Origin: an uncultured Ruminococcus sp.
GTDB taxonomy: Bacteria; Bacillota; Clostridia; Oscillospirales; Ruminococcaceae
Direction of reading: 5' to 3'
DNA length: 9,765 nucleotides
NCBI GenBank assembly: GCA_937926145.1
Contig: CALANW010000120.1
Location: 1-9,765, forward strand
Part shown: one piece after another, positions 1 through 6,693 of the stretch
How the letters are laid out: the number at the start of each line of letters is the position of its first letter
Position numbering within the stretch: the stretch's first letter is position 1
Notes under the pieces: model-generated
Database searches by the model: none
Seen by the model: only the letters and a program-made list of their open reading frames with translations
What the model was told of the DNA's origin: nothing
Translations under genes and position numbers: made by a program

Positions 1-8
1 ATTCAATA

Positions 9-37
9 TTGACACAATACCAGCAATATAATATAAT
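9..37 (+). promoter_or_regulatory. Consensus sigma-A promoter of the two-component operon
   Basis: TTGACA at 9-14 and TATAAT at 32-37 are separated by exactly 17 bases, a perfect match to the housekeeping consensus. Transcription should start near 44, giving a very short leader that consists mostly of the ribosome binding site (AAGGTGGG, about 46-53) before the ATG at 59. The strength of the match suggests the regulator and kinase are expressed without needing an activator, although repression cannot be excluded because upstream sequence is missing. Confidence 0.85.
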
Positions 38-58
38 TATGCTGAAAGGTGGGATAAA

Positions 59-730
59 ATGAAGAGGATACTAATCGTTGAAGATGACCGAGCGCTTTCG
101 GCAGGATTATGCAGGGCGCTGAACAGCGATGATACGGTAACGGAAGCCGCCGAAAATCTGAAAGCTGCAAGGTCTGTGCTTGCGGCGCACAGCTTTTCAT
201 TGGTGATACTCGACATTAACCTGCCAGACGGGAACGGGTTTGATTTTCTTTCTTTTCTGAAAAAAGAATACGGTTATCCCGTGATAATCCTTACGGCGAA
301 CGACCTTGAATCGGATATCGTTTCGGGGCTTGAATCGGGCGCTGACGATTACATAACCAAGCCGTTCAGCCTTGCGGTGCTTCGTGCGAGGGTGAACACT
401 CAGCTTCGCAGAGCGGAAAGCTGCGGAAACGGAAAATACATCTGCGGAGAGTATGTTTTCGACTTTGACCGTATGCTTTTTACCGTGAACGGCGTTCAGA
501 CCGACCTCAGCGTGACGGAACAGAAGCTTCTGCGTATCCTTACCGATAATGCAGACATAACGCTCTCCCGTGAAAAGCTTATCGACCGAATATGGACAGA
601 CGGAGCGGAATATGTTGACGAAAATGCGCTCTCCGTGGCGGTGAACCGTCTGCGGAGCAAGCTTGGTGCGCAGAAAAGGATAAAGACCGTTTACGGTATC
701 GGTTATATGTGGGCGGAAGAAAATGAATGA
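59..730 (+). CDS. OmpR/PhoB-family response regulator
   Basis: A 223-residue DNA-binding response regulator that would be phosphorylated by the kinase encoded next to it. The receiver domain (about 1-115) shows the acidic pair D9-D10, the phospho-acceptor D52 in the ILDINLP motif, the switch residue T79 and the conserved K101 in ITKPF. The C-terminal part (about 125-220) is a winged helix with the typical LSVTEQKLL start, the recognition-helix region NALSVAVNRLRSKL and the closing VYGIGYMW motif. Length is normal for the family. The start has AAGGTGGG about 6 bases upstream. Its end overlaps the kinase start by 8 bases, so the two are probably translationally coupled. By context its targets may include the ABC transporter genes from 1844, but no repeat-type binding site was proven. 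The exact subfamily and the signal are not known. Confidence 0.95.
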   Translation: MKRILIVEDDRALSAGLCRALNSDDTVTEAAENLKAARSVLAAHSFSLVILDINLPDGNGFDFLSFLKKEYGYPVIILTANDLESDIVSGLESGADDYITKPFSLAVLRARVNTQLRRAESCGNGKYICGEYVFDFDRMLFTVNGVQTDLSVTEQKLLRILTDNADITLSREKLIDRIWTDGAEYVDENALSVAVNRLRSKLGAQKRIKTVYGIGYMWAEENE

Positions 731-1625
731 GCAGATTTTAGTCATTATCGCTTTGATATGCATTGTCACGGCGGTGACTGCAATTATAATTTACCGTCGG
801 CGAACCGTAAAAATTATCCGTTCGCTCGACAAGATGATAGACAAAGCCATAAACGGAACTTTTACCGAGGAAAATATTGACGAAAGTATGCTTTCTTCGG
901 TCGAAGCCAAGCTTGCGGGGTATCTTTCGGCTTCGGAGCTTTCGGCAAAGAATGTTGCGGCTGAAAAGGAATGGATAAAGGAACTCATCTCCGATATTTC
1001 GCATCAGACAAAAACGCCTATCGCGAATATCCTGCTTTACACCGACCTTTTAAAGGAGCAGGAGCTTAATGAGCAGGCTCGAACGTGTGTGGAGGAAACG
1101 GCGGCTCAGGCGGAAAAGCTTTCGTTCCTCATAATCACGCTGGTAAAGCTTTCACGGCTCGAAACGGGAGTTTTCACGCTGTCGCCAACAAAGGACGGAC
1201 TTATGCCGATGCTTGAAAAAATATATCGTCAGTATTTGCCCAAGGCGGAGGAAAAGGGACTTCGCCTCACCTTAGAGCCAACGGAAGCGCAGGCTGTTTT
1301 TGATGAAAAATGGTGTTCCGAAGCTATCGGCAACATTGTTGACAATGCGATAAAATACACTGACAGCGGCTTTGTGACGATAAGCGTTAAGGAATATGAA
1401 ATGTTCTGCTCGGTCGTAATTTCCGACAGCGGACAAGGCATAGCCGAGGAAGAGCAGGGCAGGATATTCACACGCTTTTACCGCTCCCCGTCCGTGTCGC
1501 AAAAGGACGGCATCGGTGTTGGTCTGTACCTTGCAAGGGAGATAGTTAACGGCTGCGACGGATATATCAAAGTATCTTCCGAGATAAACAAGGGTACGAC
1601 GTTTTCTGTATTTTTTCAGCGGTAA
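723..1625 (+). CDS. Membrane-bound sensor histidine kinase without ectodomain
   Basis: A 300-residue histidine kinase, the partner of the upstream regulator. Residues 4-24 form one hydrophobic helix followed by RRR, so only about three residues should lie outside the membrane. No second membrane helix is visible. The linker (about 30-85) leads to the dimerisation and phosphotransfer domain with H94 in SHQTKTP, which fits the HxxxTP pattern of HisKA kinases. The ATPase domain shows the N box (N204, D207, N208), the G1 box DSGQG (235-239), an F box (IFTRFYR, 248-254) and the G2 box GIGVG (263-267). All catalytic parts are present. The ATG at 723 overlaps the regulator stop, with GGAAG at 715-719 as ribosome binding site. 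Without an external domain it probably senses a membrane cue or a protein partner, possibly the FtsX-type permease downstream; that is inference. Confidence 0.94.
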   Translation: MNEQILVIIALICIVTAVTAIIIYRRRTVKIIRSLDKMIDKAINGTFTEENIDESMLSSVEAKLAGYLSASELSAKNVAAEKEWIKELISDISHQTKTPIANILLYTDLLKEQELNEQARTCVEETAAQAEKLSFLIITLVKLSRLETGVFTLSPTKDGLMPMLEKIYRQYLPKAEEKGLRLTLEPTEAQAVFDEKWCSEAIGNIVDNAIKYTDSGFVTISVKEYEMFCSVVISDSGQGIAEEEQGRIFTRFYRSPSVSQKDGIGVGLYLAREIVNGCDGYIKVSSEINKGTTFSVFFQR

Positions 1626-1659
1626 TACTAAACGCCAAAAAAATAAAGAAAAAATCTGC

Positions 1660-1700
1660 GCCGAAATCCAATATATTCGAGATTGTCGGCTTGATTTTTT
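1660..1700 (+). terminator. Intrinsic terminator after the histidine kinase
   Basis: GCCGAAATC at 1660-1668 pairs with GATTGTCGGC at 1681-1690 with one bulged base, around a 12-base loop. It is followed by TTGATTTTTT (1691-1700). It lies 35 bases after the kinase stop and should end the regulator-kinase transcript, making the ABC genes at least partly a separate unit. Confidence 0.7.
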
Positions 1701-1722
1701 CTAAATTTTAAATGGTGTTTTG

Positions 1723-1728
1723 TATAAT
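1723..1728 (+). promoter_or_regulatory. Candidate -10 box upstream of the ABC leader hairpin
   Basis: TATAAT at 1723-1728 is a perfect -10 hexamer, but the matching -35 position (about 1700-1705) is poor, so it may need an activator such as the upstream response regulator. A transcript from here would start near 1735 and carry the whole hairpin at 1791-1826 in its leader. Confidence 0.35.
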
Positions 1729-1783
1729 TCTTTCAAAACTGTTAGAATTGTTTTTTCGGGGAAAGAATTGAGAAAGATTTGTG

Positions 1784-1792
1784 TGTTATGAT
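1784..1792 (+). promoter_or_regulatory. Candidate extended -10 inside the hairpin arm
   Basis: TGTTATGAT at 1784-1792 fits an extended -10 (TGn plus TATGAT). No convincing -35 is seen at the usual spacing; TTGAGA at 1768-1773 is only 13 bases away. A transcript from this site would begin near 1799, inside the left arm of the inverted repeat, and could not form the full terminator hairpin. This is an alternative to the site at 1723, and the two would give different sensitivity to attenuation. Confidence 0.25.
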
Positions 1793-1832
1793 CTGTATTG
1801 TAGGAAAAAATTCCTGCAATACAGATTTTTTT
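1791..1832 (+). terminator. Leader terminator/attenuator hairpin before the ABC genes
   Basis: Bases 1791-1806 pair with 1811-1826 over 16 consecutive positions (one G-U wobble in RNA), closed by an AAAA loop at 1807-1810. The stem runs directly into seven T residues (1826-1832), and these touch the GGAGG ribosome binding site at 1833-1837. It has the form of an intrinsic terminator but sits between the upstream region and the start codon it would block. It may be a leader attenuator, or in DNA form a dyad operator. No clear competing antiterminator was found; AAAAAATCTG at 1649-1658 is complementary to 1822-1831 and is the only candidate noticed. Confidence 0.75.
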
Positions 1833-1843
1833 GGAGGTACTAT

Positions 1844-2521
1844 ATGACAGTATTATCAACGACCGATCTGCGCAAGACCTATGGCAGCGGTGAAAATGCA
1901 GTCCACGCACTGGACGGGATAGACCTTTCGATAGAGCGCGGAGAATTTGCCGCTATTGTCGGCACATCGGGCAGCGGCAAATCCACTCTGCTCCACATGC
2001 TCGGCGGCTTGGACAGACCGACTTCGGGCAAGGTCGAAGTTGACGGCAAGGACATTTTCTCGCTTTCGGACGAGAAGCTTACCATATTCCGCAGAAGAAA
2101 AATAGGCTTTGTTTTTCAGAATTACAACCTTGTTCCCGTGCTGAATGTTTACGAGAACATCGTTCTCCCCGTTCAGCTTGACGGCGGAACGCCCGATGAA
2201 AAATACATCAGCGGCGTTATCGAAACGCTCGGACTTGCGAACAAGCTTCAAAATCTCCCCAACAATCTTTCTGGCGGTCAGCAGCAGAGAGTTGCCATTG
2301 CCCGTGCGCTCGCTTCAAAGCCTGCGATAATCCTCGCTGACGAGCCTACGGGAAACCTCGACAGCAAGACCTCGCAGGACGTTCTCGGACTTCTCAAAAT
2401 AACGAGCCAAAAATTTTCGCAGACAATGGTAATGATAACCCACAACGAAGAAATTGCGCAGCTTGCGGACAGAATAATCCGCATTGAGGACGGCAGGATA
2501 GTGACAAGGAGCGGAGAATGA
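1844..2521 (+). CDS. ABC transporter ATP-binding protein (MacB/LolD-like)
   Basis: A 225-residue ATPase that should power the permease encoded next, with two copies working at the inner face of the membrane. All motifs are present: Walker A GTSGSGKST (40-48), Q-loop Q92, signature LSGGQ (142-146), Walker B IILADE (162-167) with catalytic E167, D-loop NLDS (171-174) and the switch histidine H200. The sequence is typical of the subgroup that pairs with FtsX/MacB-type permeases and handles lipoproteins or antimicrobial peptides rather than importing nutrients. The start is placed at the ATG at 1844 because GGAGG lies at 1833-1837 with 6-base spacing. An in-frame upstream GTG at 1781 would put coding sequence through the hairpin and lacks this site. 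The stop overlaps the permease start by four bases (ATGA). The substrate is unknown. Confidence 0.95.
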   Translation: MTVLSTTDLRKTYGSGENAVHALDGIDLSIERGEFAAIVGTSGSGKSTLLHMLGGLDRPTSGKVEVDGKDIFSLSDEKLTIFRRRKIGFVFQNYNLVPVLNVYENIVLPVQLDGGTPDEKYISGVIETLGLANKLQNLPNNLSGGQQQRVAIARALASKPAIILADEPTGNLDSKTSQDVLGLLKITSQKFSQTMVMITHNEEIAQLADRIIRIEDGRIVTRSGE

Positions 2522-5142
2522 TGAACGTTTCAAACGGAAAATGCATACGCCGCTTAAGTATGAGAAGCCTTAAAGCCGCAAAGCAGAGGAACATCATCGC
2601 GATCATTTCCATTGCGCTCACAACAATAATGTTCACCTCTCTTTTGACAATAGTAATGTCGATAGTAAACGGATTTGAGCAGTCGAATTTCCGTCAGATT
2701 GGCGGATATGCCCACGGCGGCTTCAAATATCTTACGGAAGAACAGGTCGACGAGCTGAAAGACGACCCTCTTATCAAGGAATACGCGATACGCCGCTTTG
2801 TGGGTATGCCAAAAGACGTGCCTTTCAACAAGGATCAGGTCGAGATAAGCTACTGCGATAAAAATGCCGCAAAGTGGCTGTTCTGCACACCCGAGGAGGG
2901 TCGTCTGCCTGCGGAAAATACTAACGAAGCCGCCGCTGACGACAAGGTTCTTTCGCTCCTCGGAATTGAGCCGAAGATAGGCACGGAATTCACCGTCACA
3001 TTTATGGTTGACGGCAAAGAAACCACTGAAAACTTCACCCTCTGCGGTCGCTGGAAGCACGATGATGCGGCTGTTGCAAGCAATGTCCTTATTCCCGAGA
3101 GCCGTGCGGAGGAAATATTCGCAAAGCTTGGCACAACGGGCGATGACGGTATGACGGGCAGTTACAATATGGACGTTATGCTGAAAAGCAAGGCTCATAT
3201 CGAGGAGGATTTAAATGATATTCTTGCGCGGCACGGCTATCAAAGCCAAGAGCAGGGCGATAACTATATTGCGATAGGCGTGAACTGGGGATATGTTTCG
3301 GCCCAGCTCTCGCAGAATATAGATGCCTCTGCCATACTTGCAATAGCGGCGGCACTTGTGCTGATAATTTTTACGGGATATCTCATAATCTACAACGTGT
3401 TCAACATCTCCGTTTCAAATGATATCCACCGCTATGGTCTGCTGAAAACGATAGGCACAACAGGTCGGCAGATAAAACGCATGGTGTATATTGAAGCTTT
3501 GACCCTTTCGGCAGTCGGCATACCGTCTGGACTTATACTCGGCAGGATATGCGGCTCTGTGCTTACGCCCGTTGTTATGAAACAGCTCAACGGCGTTGGC
3601 GAAGCGGTTTCGGCAAGTCCCGTAATTTTCGCAGGTGCGGCTCTTTTCTCGCTTGCAACAGTGTTCATATCATGTATGAAGCCTGCCAAAACAGCTTCAA
3701 AGGTTTCCCCTATCGAAGCTATCCGATACACCGAGGGCGGCGACATAAAAAGAACTGTCCGAAAATCAAAAAAGGGTGCATCTCTGCTTGGAATGGCGGC
3801 TGCAAATCTCGGCAGGAGCAGGAGCAAGACCGCTGTAACAATAGCTTCGATGTCATTGTCGGTCGTGCTTCTCTGCGTGACATTTATTTTCACGAACGGC
3901 TTTGATATGGACAAATATATTTCCGACAGGGCACTTGCCGATTACATCGTTGCGGACGCTTCGTATTTCCGTTTTGACCCGTCGGGAGCGGCGCTTTCGG
4001 AAGATACTGTCGGATATATCGCGTCCAACATCGATATAACGGACGGCGGTCGGACATACCGCACGGCAAACGTCGTTTATGAATATGTGACGGAAGAATG
4101 GTACAGACAGCAAATGGGGCGCTGGAACGATGAGGAAACCTTGAACAGCTTGGTCGAGCGCACCGAAAGGGTCAGCGGACTTTTACAGAGCGACGCCAAT
4201 ATTTACGGAATGGAGCAGTTCTGTCTTGACAGGCTGAATGTTTTCGAGGGTGGTATCTCGAAGCTCGGCGAGGGCAATTATATTGCGGCGGTGTATTCAG
4301 CCGATGATTACGGAAAAATAAATGAGGACAGCCATTGGGCAAAAATCGGCGACAAGGTAAAGCTTCGCTATGTTTCCGAGCTTGAATATTACAATCCCGA
4401 AACGGGAGAGGTCTACACGGGTGAAATTCCAGATAATGCGCCGTTTTCGTATCGCCCAAAGGAGTACAGGGAGATTGAATATGAGGTTGCGGCACTGGTC
4501 GATGTTCCGCACAATCTCAGCTACCGCTATTACGGTGCAGATCAGTTCGTTCTCAGTGCAGAGCAGTTCAAGGCAGACAGCGGAACTGCGGAGATAATGT
4601 ATTACGCCTTTGATGTTCCCGATGATACAGACGAAAAGTGCGAGGAATTTATGTCTGAACTTACGCAGAAAACGATGCCCGAACTTGACTATGAGAGCAA
4701 GACGACTTACAAAGCGGAGTTCGACGGTTTCCGCAATATGTTTGTTATTATGGGCAGTGCGCTGAGCTTCATCACGGGACTTGTCGGCATACTGAATTTT
4801 CTCAATGCCGTACTGACGGGCATATTTGCAAGACAGCGCGAGTTTGCGATGCTCCAATCAGTCGGAATGACTGGAAAACAGCTGAAAAAAATGCTCGTTT
4901 ATGAGGGACTTTTCTATGCGCTCGGAGCGGCTGTTTCAGCGCTTCTGCTCAGCCTGATCTTCAGTCCGCTCATTGCAGGACTGCTTGAGAGTATGTTCTG
5001 GTTTTTCAGCTACAAATTCACTGTCCTGCCAATAGTTATCACCGTGCCATTCTTCACGGTGCTTGGCATTGTTCTGCCGCTGATAACGTACGGTTTTGCT
5101 TCAAAAAAATCGATAGTTGAAAGACTTAGGGAAAGTGATTGA
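2518..5142 (+). CDS. FtsX/MacB-type ABC transporter permease
   Basis: An 874-residue membrane subunit paired with the preceding ATPase. By hydrophobicity there are about eight membrane helices: near 26-50, 272-295, 327-350, 369-387, 439-461, 742-770, 793-822 and 841-861. Two large outside domains lie between helices 1 and 2 (about 51-270) and between helices 5 and 6 (about 462-741). The two halves repeat the FtsX fold; the cytoplasmic loop HRYGLLKTIGTTGRQIKRMV in the first and REFAMLQSVGMTGKQLKKML in the second are matching coupling segments. This differs from the ten-helix BceB plan with its single ectodomain. The start may be ATG 2518 or the adjacent ATG 2521; AAGGAG at 2506-2511 serves either. 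The likely role is export, membrane extraction or sensing of a peptide or lipoprotein, inferred from family and from the upstream two-component system. Confidence 0.93.
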   Translation: MMNVSNGKCIRRLSMRSLKAAKQRNIIAIISIALTTIMFTSLLTIVMSIVNGFEQSNFRQIGGYAHGGFKYLTEEQVDELKDDPLIKEYAIRRFVGMPKDVPFNKDQVEISYCDKNAAKWLFCTPEEGRLPAENTNEAAADDKVLSLLGIEPKIGTEFTVTFMVDGKETTENFTLCGRWKHDDAAVASNVLIPESRAEEIFAKLGTTGDDGMTGSYNMDVMLKSKAHIEEDLNDILARHGYQSQEQGDNYIAIGVNWGYVSAQLSQNIDASAILAIAAALVLIIFTGYLIIYNVFNISVSNDIHRYGLLKTIGTTGRQIKRMVYIEALTLSAVGIPSGLILGRICGSVLTPVVMKQLNGVGEAVSASPVIFAGAALFSLATVFISCMKPAKTASKVSPIEAIRYTEGGDIKRTVRKSKKGASLLGMAAANLGRSRSKTAVTIASMSLSVVLLCVTFIFTNGFDMDKYISDRALADYIVADASYFRFDPSGAALSEDTVGYIASNIDITDGGRTYRTANVVYEYVTEEWYRQQMGRWNDEETLNSLVERTERVSGLLQSDANIYGMEQFCLDRLNVFEGGISKLGEGNYIAAVYSADDYGKINEDSHWAKIGDKVKLRYVSELEYYNPETGEVYTGEIPDNAPFSYRPKEYREIEYEVAALVDVPHNLSYRYYGADQFVLSAEQFKADSGTAEIMYYAFDVPDDTDEKCEEFMSELTQKTMPELDYESKTTYKAEFDGFRNMFVIMGSALSFITGLVGILNFLNAVLTGIFARQREFAMLQSVGMTGKQLKKMLVYEGLFYALGAAVSALLLSLIFSPLIAGLLESMFWFFSYKFTVLPIVITVPFFTVLGIVLPLITYGFASKKSIVERLRESD

Positions 5143-5264
5143 TGCTAAGGAAACGCTGATTAATACGTTTTTTCCATTTTTCAAAATGTCCTCAAAGATG
5201 CAAACTCGTACATTTTTCAAAATGGCAAAACGAACGCTTCGCTTTAATCAGCGATTTCCTAAGC
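5143..5264. repeat. MITE-like foldback element with terminal inverted repeats
   Basis: The 20 bases at 5144-5163 and the 21 bases at 5244-5264 are inverted copies of each other with one mismatch and one single-base gap. Shared core blocks are GGAAA and CGCTGATTAA. The interior continues the symmetry: the segment at about 5167-5188 is largely complementary to 5211-5233, leaving a loop of about 22 bases, so the whole stretch can fold into one long hairpin. TTGA occurs at 5139-5142 and again at 5265-5268, which could be a short target-site duplication, but four bases can match by chance. There is no coding capacity. It lies directly after the FtsX stop and may also affect mRNA 3' stability. It could be a non-autonomous mobile element or a dispersed repeat. 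Confidence 0.6.
5175..5224. repeat. Two copies of a 14-base near-palindrome
   Basis: CATTTTTCAAAATG occurs exactly at 5175-5188 and 5211-5224, inside the foldback element. Each copy has 6-base arms (CATTTT and AAAATG) around TC. Because each copy is nearly self-complementary, the copies act as both direct and inverted repeats and can form two small hairpins or join the large one. Confidence 0.8.
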
Positions 5265-5293
5265 TTGAAATCCCGACAGAAATGTGCTAAAAT
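5265..5293 (+). promoter_or_regulatory. Promoter of the carbon-nitrogen hydrolase
   Basis: TTGAAA at 5265-5270 and TAAAAT at 5288-5293 are 17 bases apart, and TGC at 5285-5287 gives an extended -10. The start of transcription should be near 5300. The -35 box begins at the first base after the right arm of the inverted-repeat element, so the element's edge directly borders or supplies the promoter context. Confidence 0.7.
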
Positions 5294-5324
5294 ATATCCA
5301 TACTTATGAAAGGCGGCAAGCACT

Positions 5325-6122
5325 ATGCGCATAGCTCTGATACAGATGTCCAACTCGGGAAATATTGATCTGAACCTTGAAAAGAGTATCCGCTCGATAA
5401 AAACAGCGGCGGAACACGGTGCGGAGCTTGTTTTGTTTCCCGAAGTTCAGCTGACGGAATTCTTTCCGCAGTATCCGAAGCAGGACGTAAAACGATACGA
5501 AACCACACTTGATTCCGCGACAGTAAAGTCATTCTGCGATGCCTGCCGCGAGAATGGCATTATGGCAGTGCCTAATATTTATCTTAACGAAAACGGCAAA
5601 GCTTACGATGCAAGTATCCTTATCGGAAAGGACGGCTCGGTCAAGGGCATACAGAAAATGGTGCACATTGCGCAGGCTGATAAATTTTTCGAGCAGGATT
5701 ATTACACTCCGTCCGATGACGGGTTCAAGGTTTTTGAAACGGAGTTCGGCAGGATAGGCATTGTTGTCTGCTTCGACAGGCACTATCCCGAAAGTATCCG
5801 CACCGAAGCTTTAATGGGCGCTGACCTTATACTTATCCCGACCGTGAACACGAAAGCTGAGCCGCCCGAGATGTTCGAGTGGGAGCTTCGGGTGCAGGCG
5901 TTCCAGAACAGCGTTGCGATAGCGATGTGCAACCGTGTCGGCACGGAGGGCGAAATGGATTTTTCGGGCGAATCGATAGTTGTCGGCGCGAACGGTGAGG
6001 TCATAGCAAAGGCTTCTGACAAAGAAGAGGTACTTTATGCCGAAATTGACTTGAAACGCTCGGCGGAGATCAGAAACAGCCGACCTTATACTCAACTGGG
6101 AAGAACGGAATTTTACATATAG
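5325..6122 (+). CDS. Carbon-nitrogen hydrolase (nitrilase superfamily amidase)
   Basis: A 265-residue cytoplasmic hydrolase that should cleave a C-N amide or carbamoyl bond. The Glu-Lys-Cys triad is visible: E40 in LFPE, K111 in QKMVHIA and C149 in VVCFDRHYPES. The chain is of usual length for one unfused CN_hydrolase domain and has no signal peptide. The CFDRHYPE nucleophile segment is most like N-carbamoyl-amine or omega-amidase-type members, but I cannot assign putrescine, beta-alanine or another substrate, and no polyamine or pyrimidine genes are adjacent. The ATG is preceded by AAAGGCGG at 5309-5316 with 8-base spacing. It has its own promoter. The orphan gene at 6146 follows after 23 bases and may be cotranscribed. 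Confidence 0.9.
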   Translation: MRIALIQMSNSGNIDLNLEKSIRSIKTAAEHGAELVLFPEVQLTEFFPQYPKQDVKRYETTLDSATVKSFCDACRENGIMAVPNIYLNENGKAYDASILIGKDGSVKGIQKMVHIAQADKFFEQDYYTPSDDGFKVFETEFGRIGIVVCFDRHYPESIRTEALMGADLILIPTVNTKAEPPEMFEWELRVQAFQNSVAIAMCNRVGTEGEMDFSGESIVVGANGEVIAKASDKEEVLYAEIDLKRSAEIRNSRPYTQLGRTEFYI

Positions 6123-6145
6123 GTTTTTTTACAGGGGGAAATTTA

Positions 6146-6607
6146 ATGATAAAAATAGATTTTGATGTAATTTTCGATGATGAAGTTCCCCAAAAAGATA
6201 TTCCAATTGAATATGATGACGTACTCTATGGAGATATACTCATCAGAGTAAATGATTCAGTATACAGCCACAAAGAAACAGTGGTTTGCAATTGGATGAA
6301 TAACCTTATCAGGACAATTATACATTTAAAATGCAGCTCCGGCTATGTTATCAAGGAACCCGAAAACTATTGGGATCATATTAAATTTGAAAAAAGGGGT
6401 CTGAAATTATCAATAACATATTTAAGTAATAACAAGGAAGTATGGAATGAAGAAATAGAATATTCCGACTTTGAAAGAGAAGTTGTCAATACTGCAAATG
6501 AACTTATTGAAAGACTATGTGATCTTGACATCAGATTTAGATCAAGCACGGTGGTTATGACATTCAATGATCTTTTAAATCAAATTCCGCTCAACAGACC
6601 GATATAA
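6146..6607 (+). CDS. Unrecognised acidic 153-residue protein
   Basis: I do not recognise this family. The start is well supported by GGGGG at 6134-6138, seven bases before the ATG. The predicted protein is soluble, with no signal peptide or membrane helix. It is acidic at the N-terminus (FDVIFDDEVPQKDIPIEYDD), likely beta-rich in the middle, and has a probable helix near 108-128 (DFEREVVNTANELIERL). The DNA is clearly more AT-rich than neighbouring genes: the rows at 6301 and 6421 hold 23 and 17 G+C in 60, against 37 in 60 for the row at 5881 in the previous gene. This suggests recent acquisition. Size, acidity and base composition resemble orphan immunity proteins of toxin systems, but no toxin is nearby, so that is only a guess. 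Confidence 0.8.
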   Translation: MIKIDFDVIFDDEVPQKDIPIEYDDVLYGDILIRVNDSVYSHKETVVCNWMNNLIRTIIHLKCSSGYVIKEPENYWDHIKFEKRGLKLSITYLSNNKEVWNEEIEYSDFEREVVNTANELIERLCDLDIRFRSSTVVMTFNDLLNQIPLNRPI

Positions 6608-6648
6608 CCGTCATCGTAAAAGCGAACAGAAATTATTTTTAAGAAACT

Positions 6649-6692
6649 AAAAAAAGTGTTTCCGAAGTACACGAACCTCGGAAACACTTTTT
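6649..6692. terminator. Bidirectional terminator between convergent genes
   Basis: Bases 6651-6665 and 6678-6692 form a perfect 15-bp stem (core GTGTTTCCGA) around a 12-base loop. The right arm ends in T5 for + strand transcripts; the A7 run at 6649-6655 gives T7 for - strand transcripts. It lies two bases beyond the apt stop codon and 41 after the orphan gene's stop, so it should end both the orphan gene and the permease-apt operon. Confidence 0.9.
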
Positions 6693-6693
6693 A

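Noticed and set aside
1781..1843. GTG start 63 bases upstream for the ABC ATPase
   Set aside because: It would translate through the hairpin and T tract, adds non-conserved residues, and lacks the GGAGG site that the ATG at 1844 has.
2554..3198. 214-codon open frame on the - strand, and similar long antisense frames at 197-769 and 4297-4857
   Set aside because: They shadow the FtsX permease and response regulator genes, have no ribosome binding site of note and no family features.
59..5142. Assignment as a classical BceRS-BceAB detoxification system
   Set aside because: The kinase lacks the two-helix sensor and the permease lacks the ten-helix, single-ectodomain plan, so only a general resemblance is claimed.
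5325..6122. Naming the hydrolase aguB (N-carbamoylputrescine amidase)
   Set aside because: The nucleophile segment CFDRHYPES differs from the AguB pattern I recall, and no agmatine or polyamine genes are adjacent.
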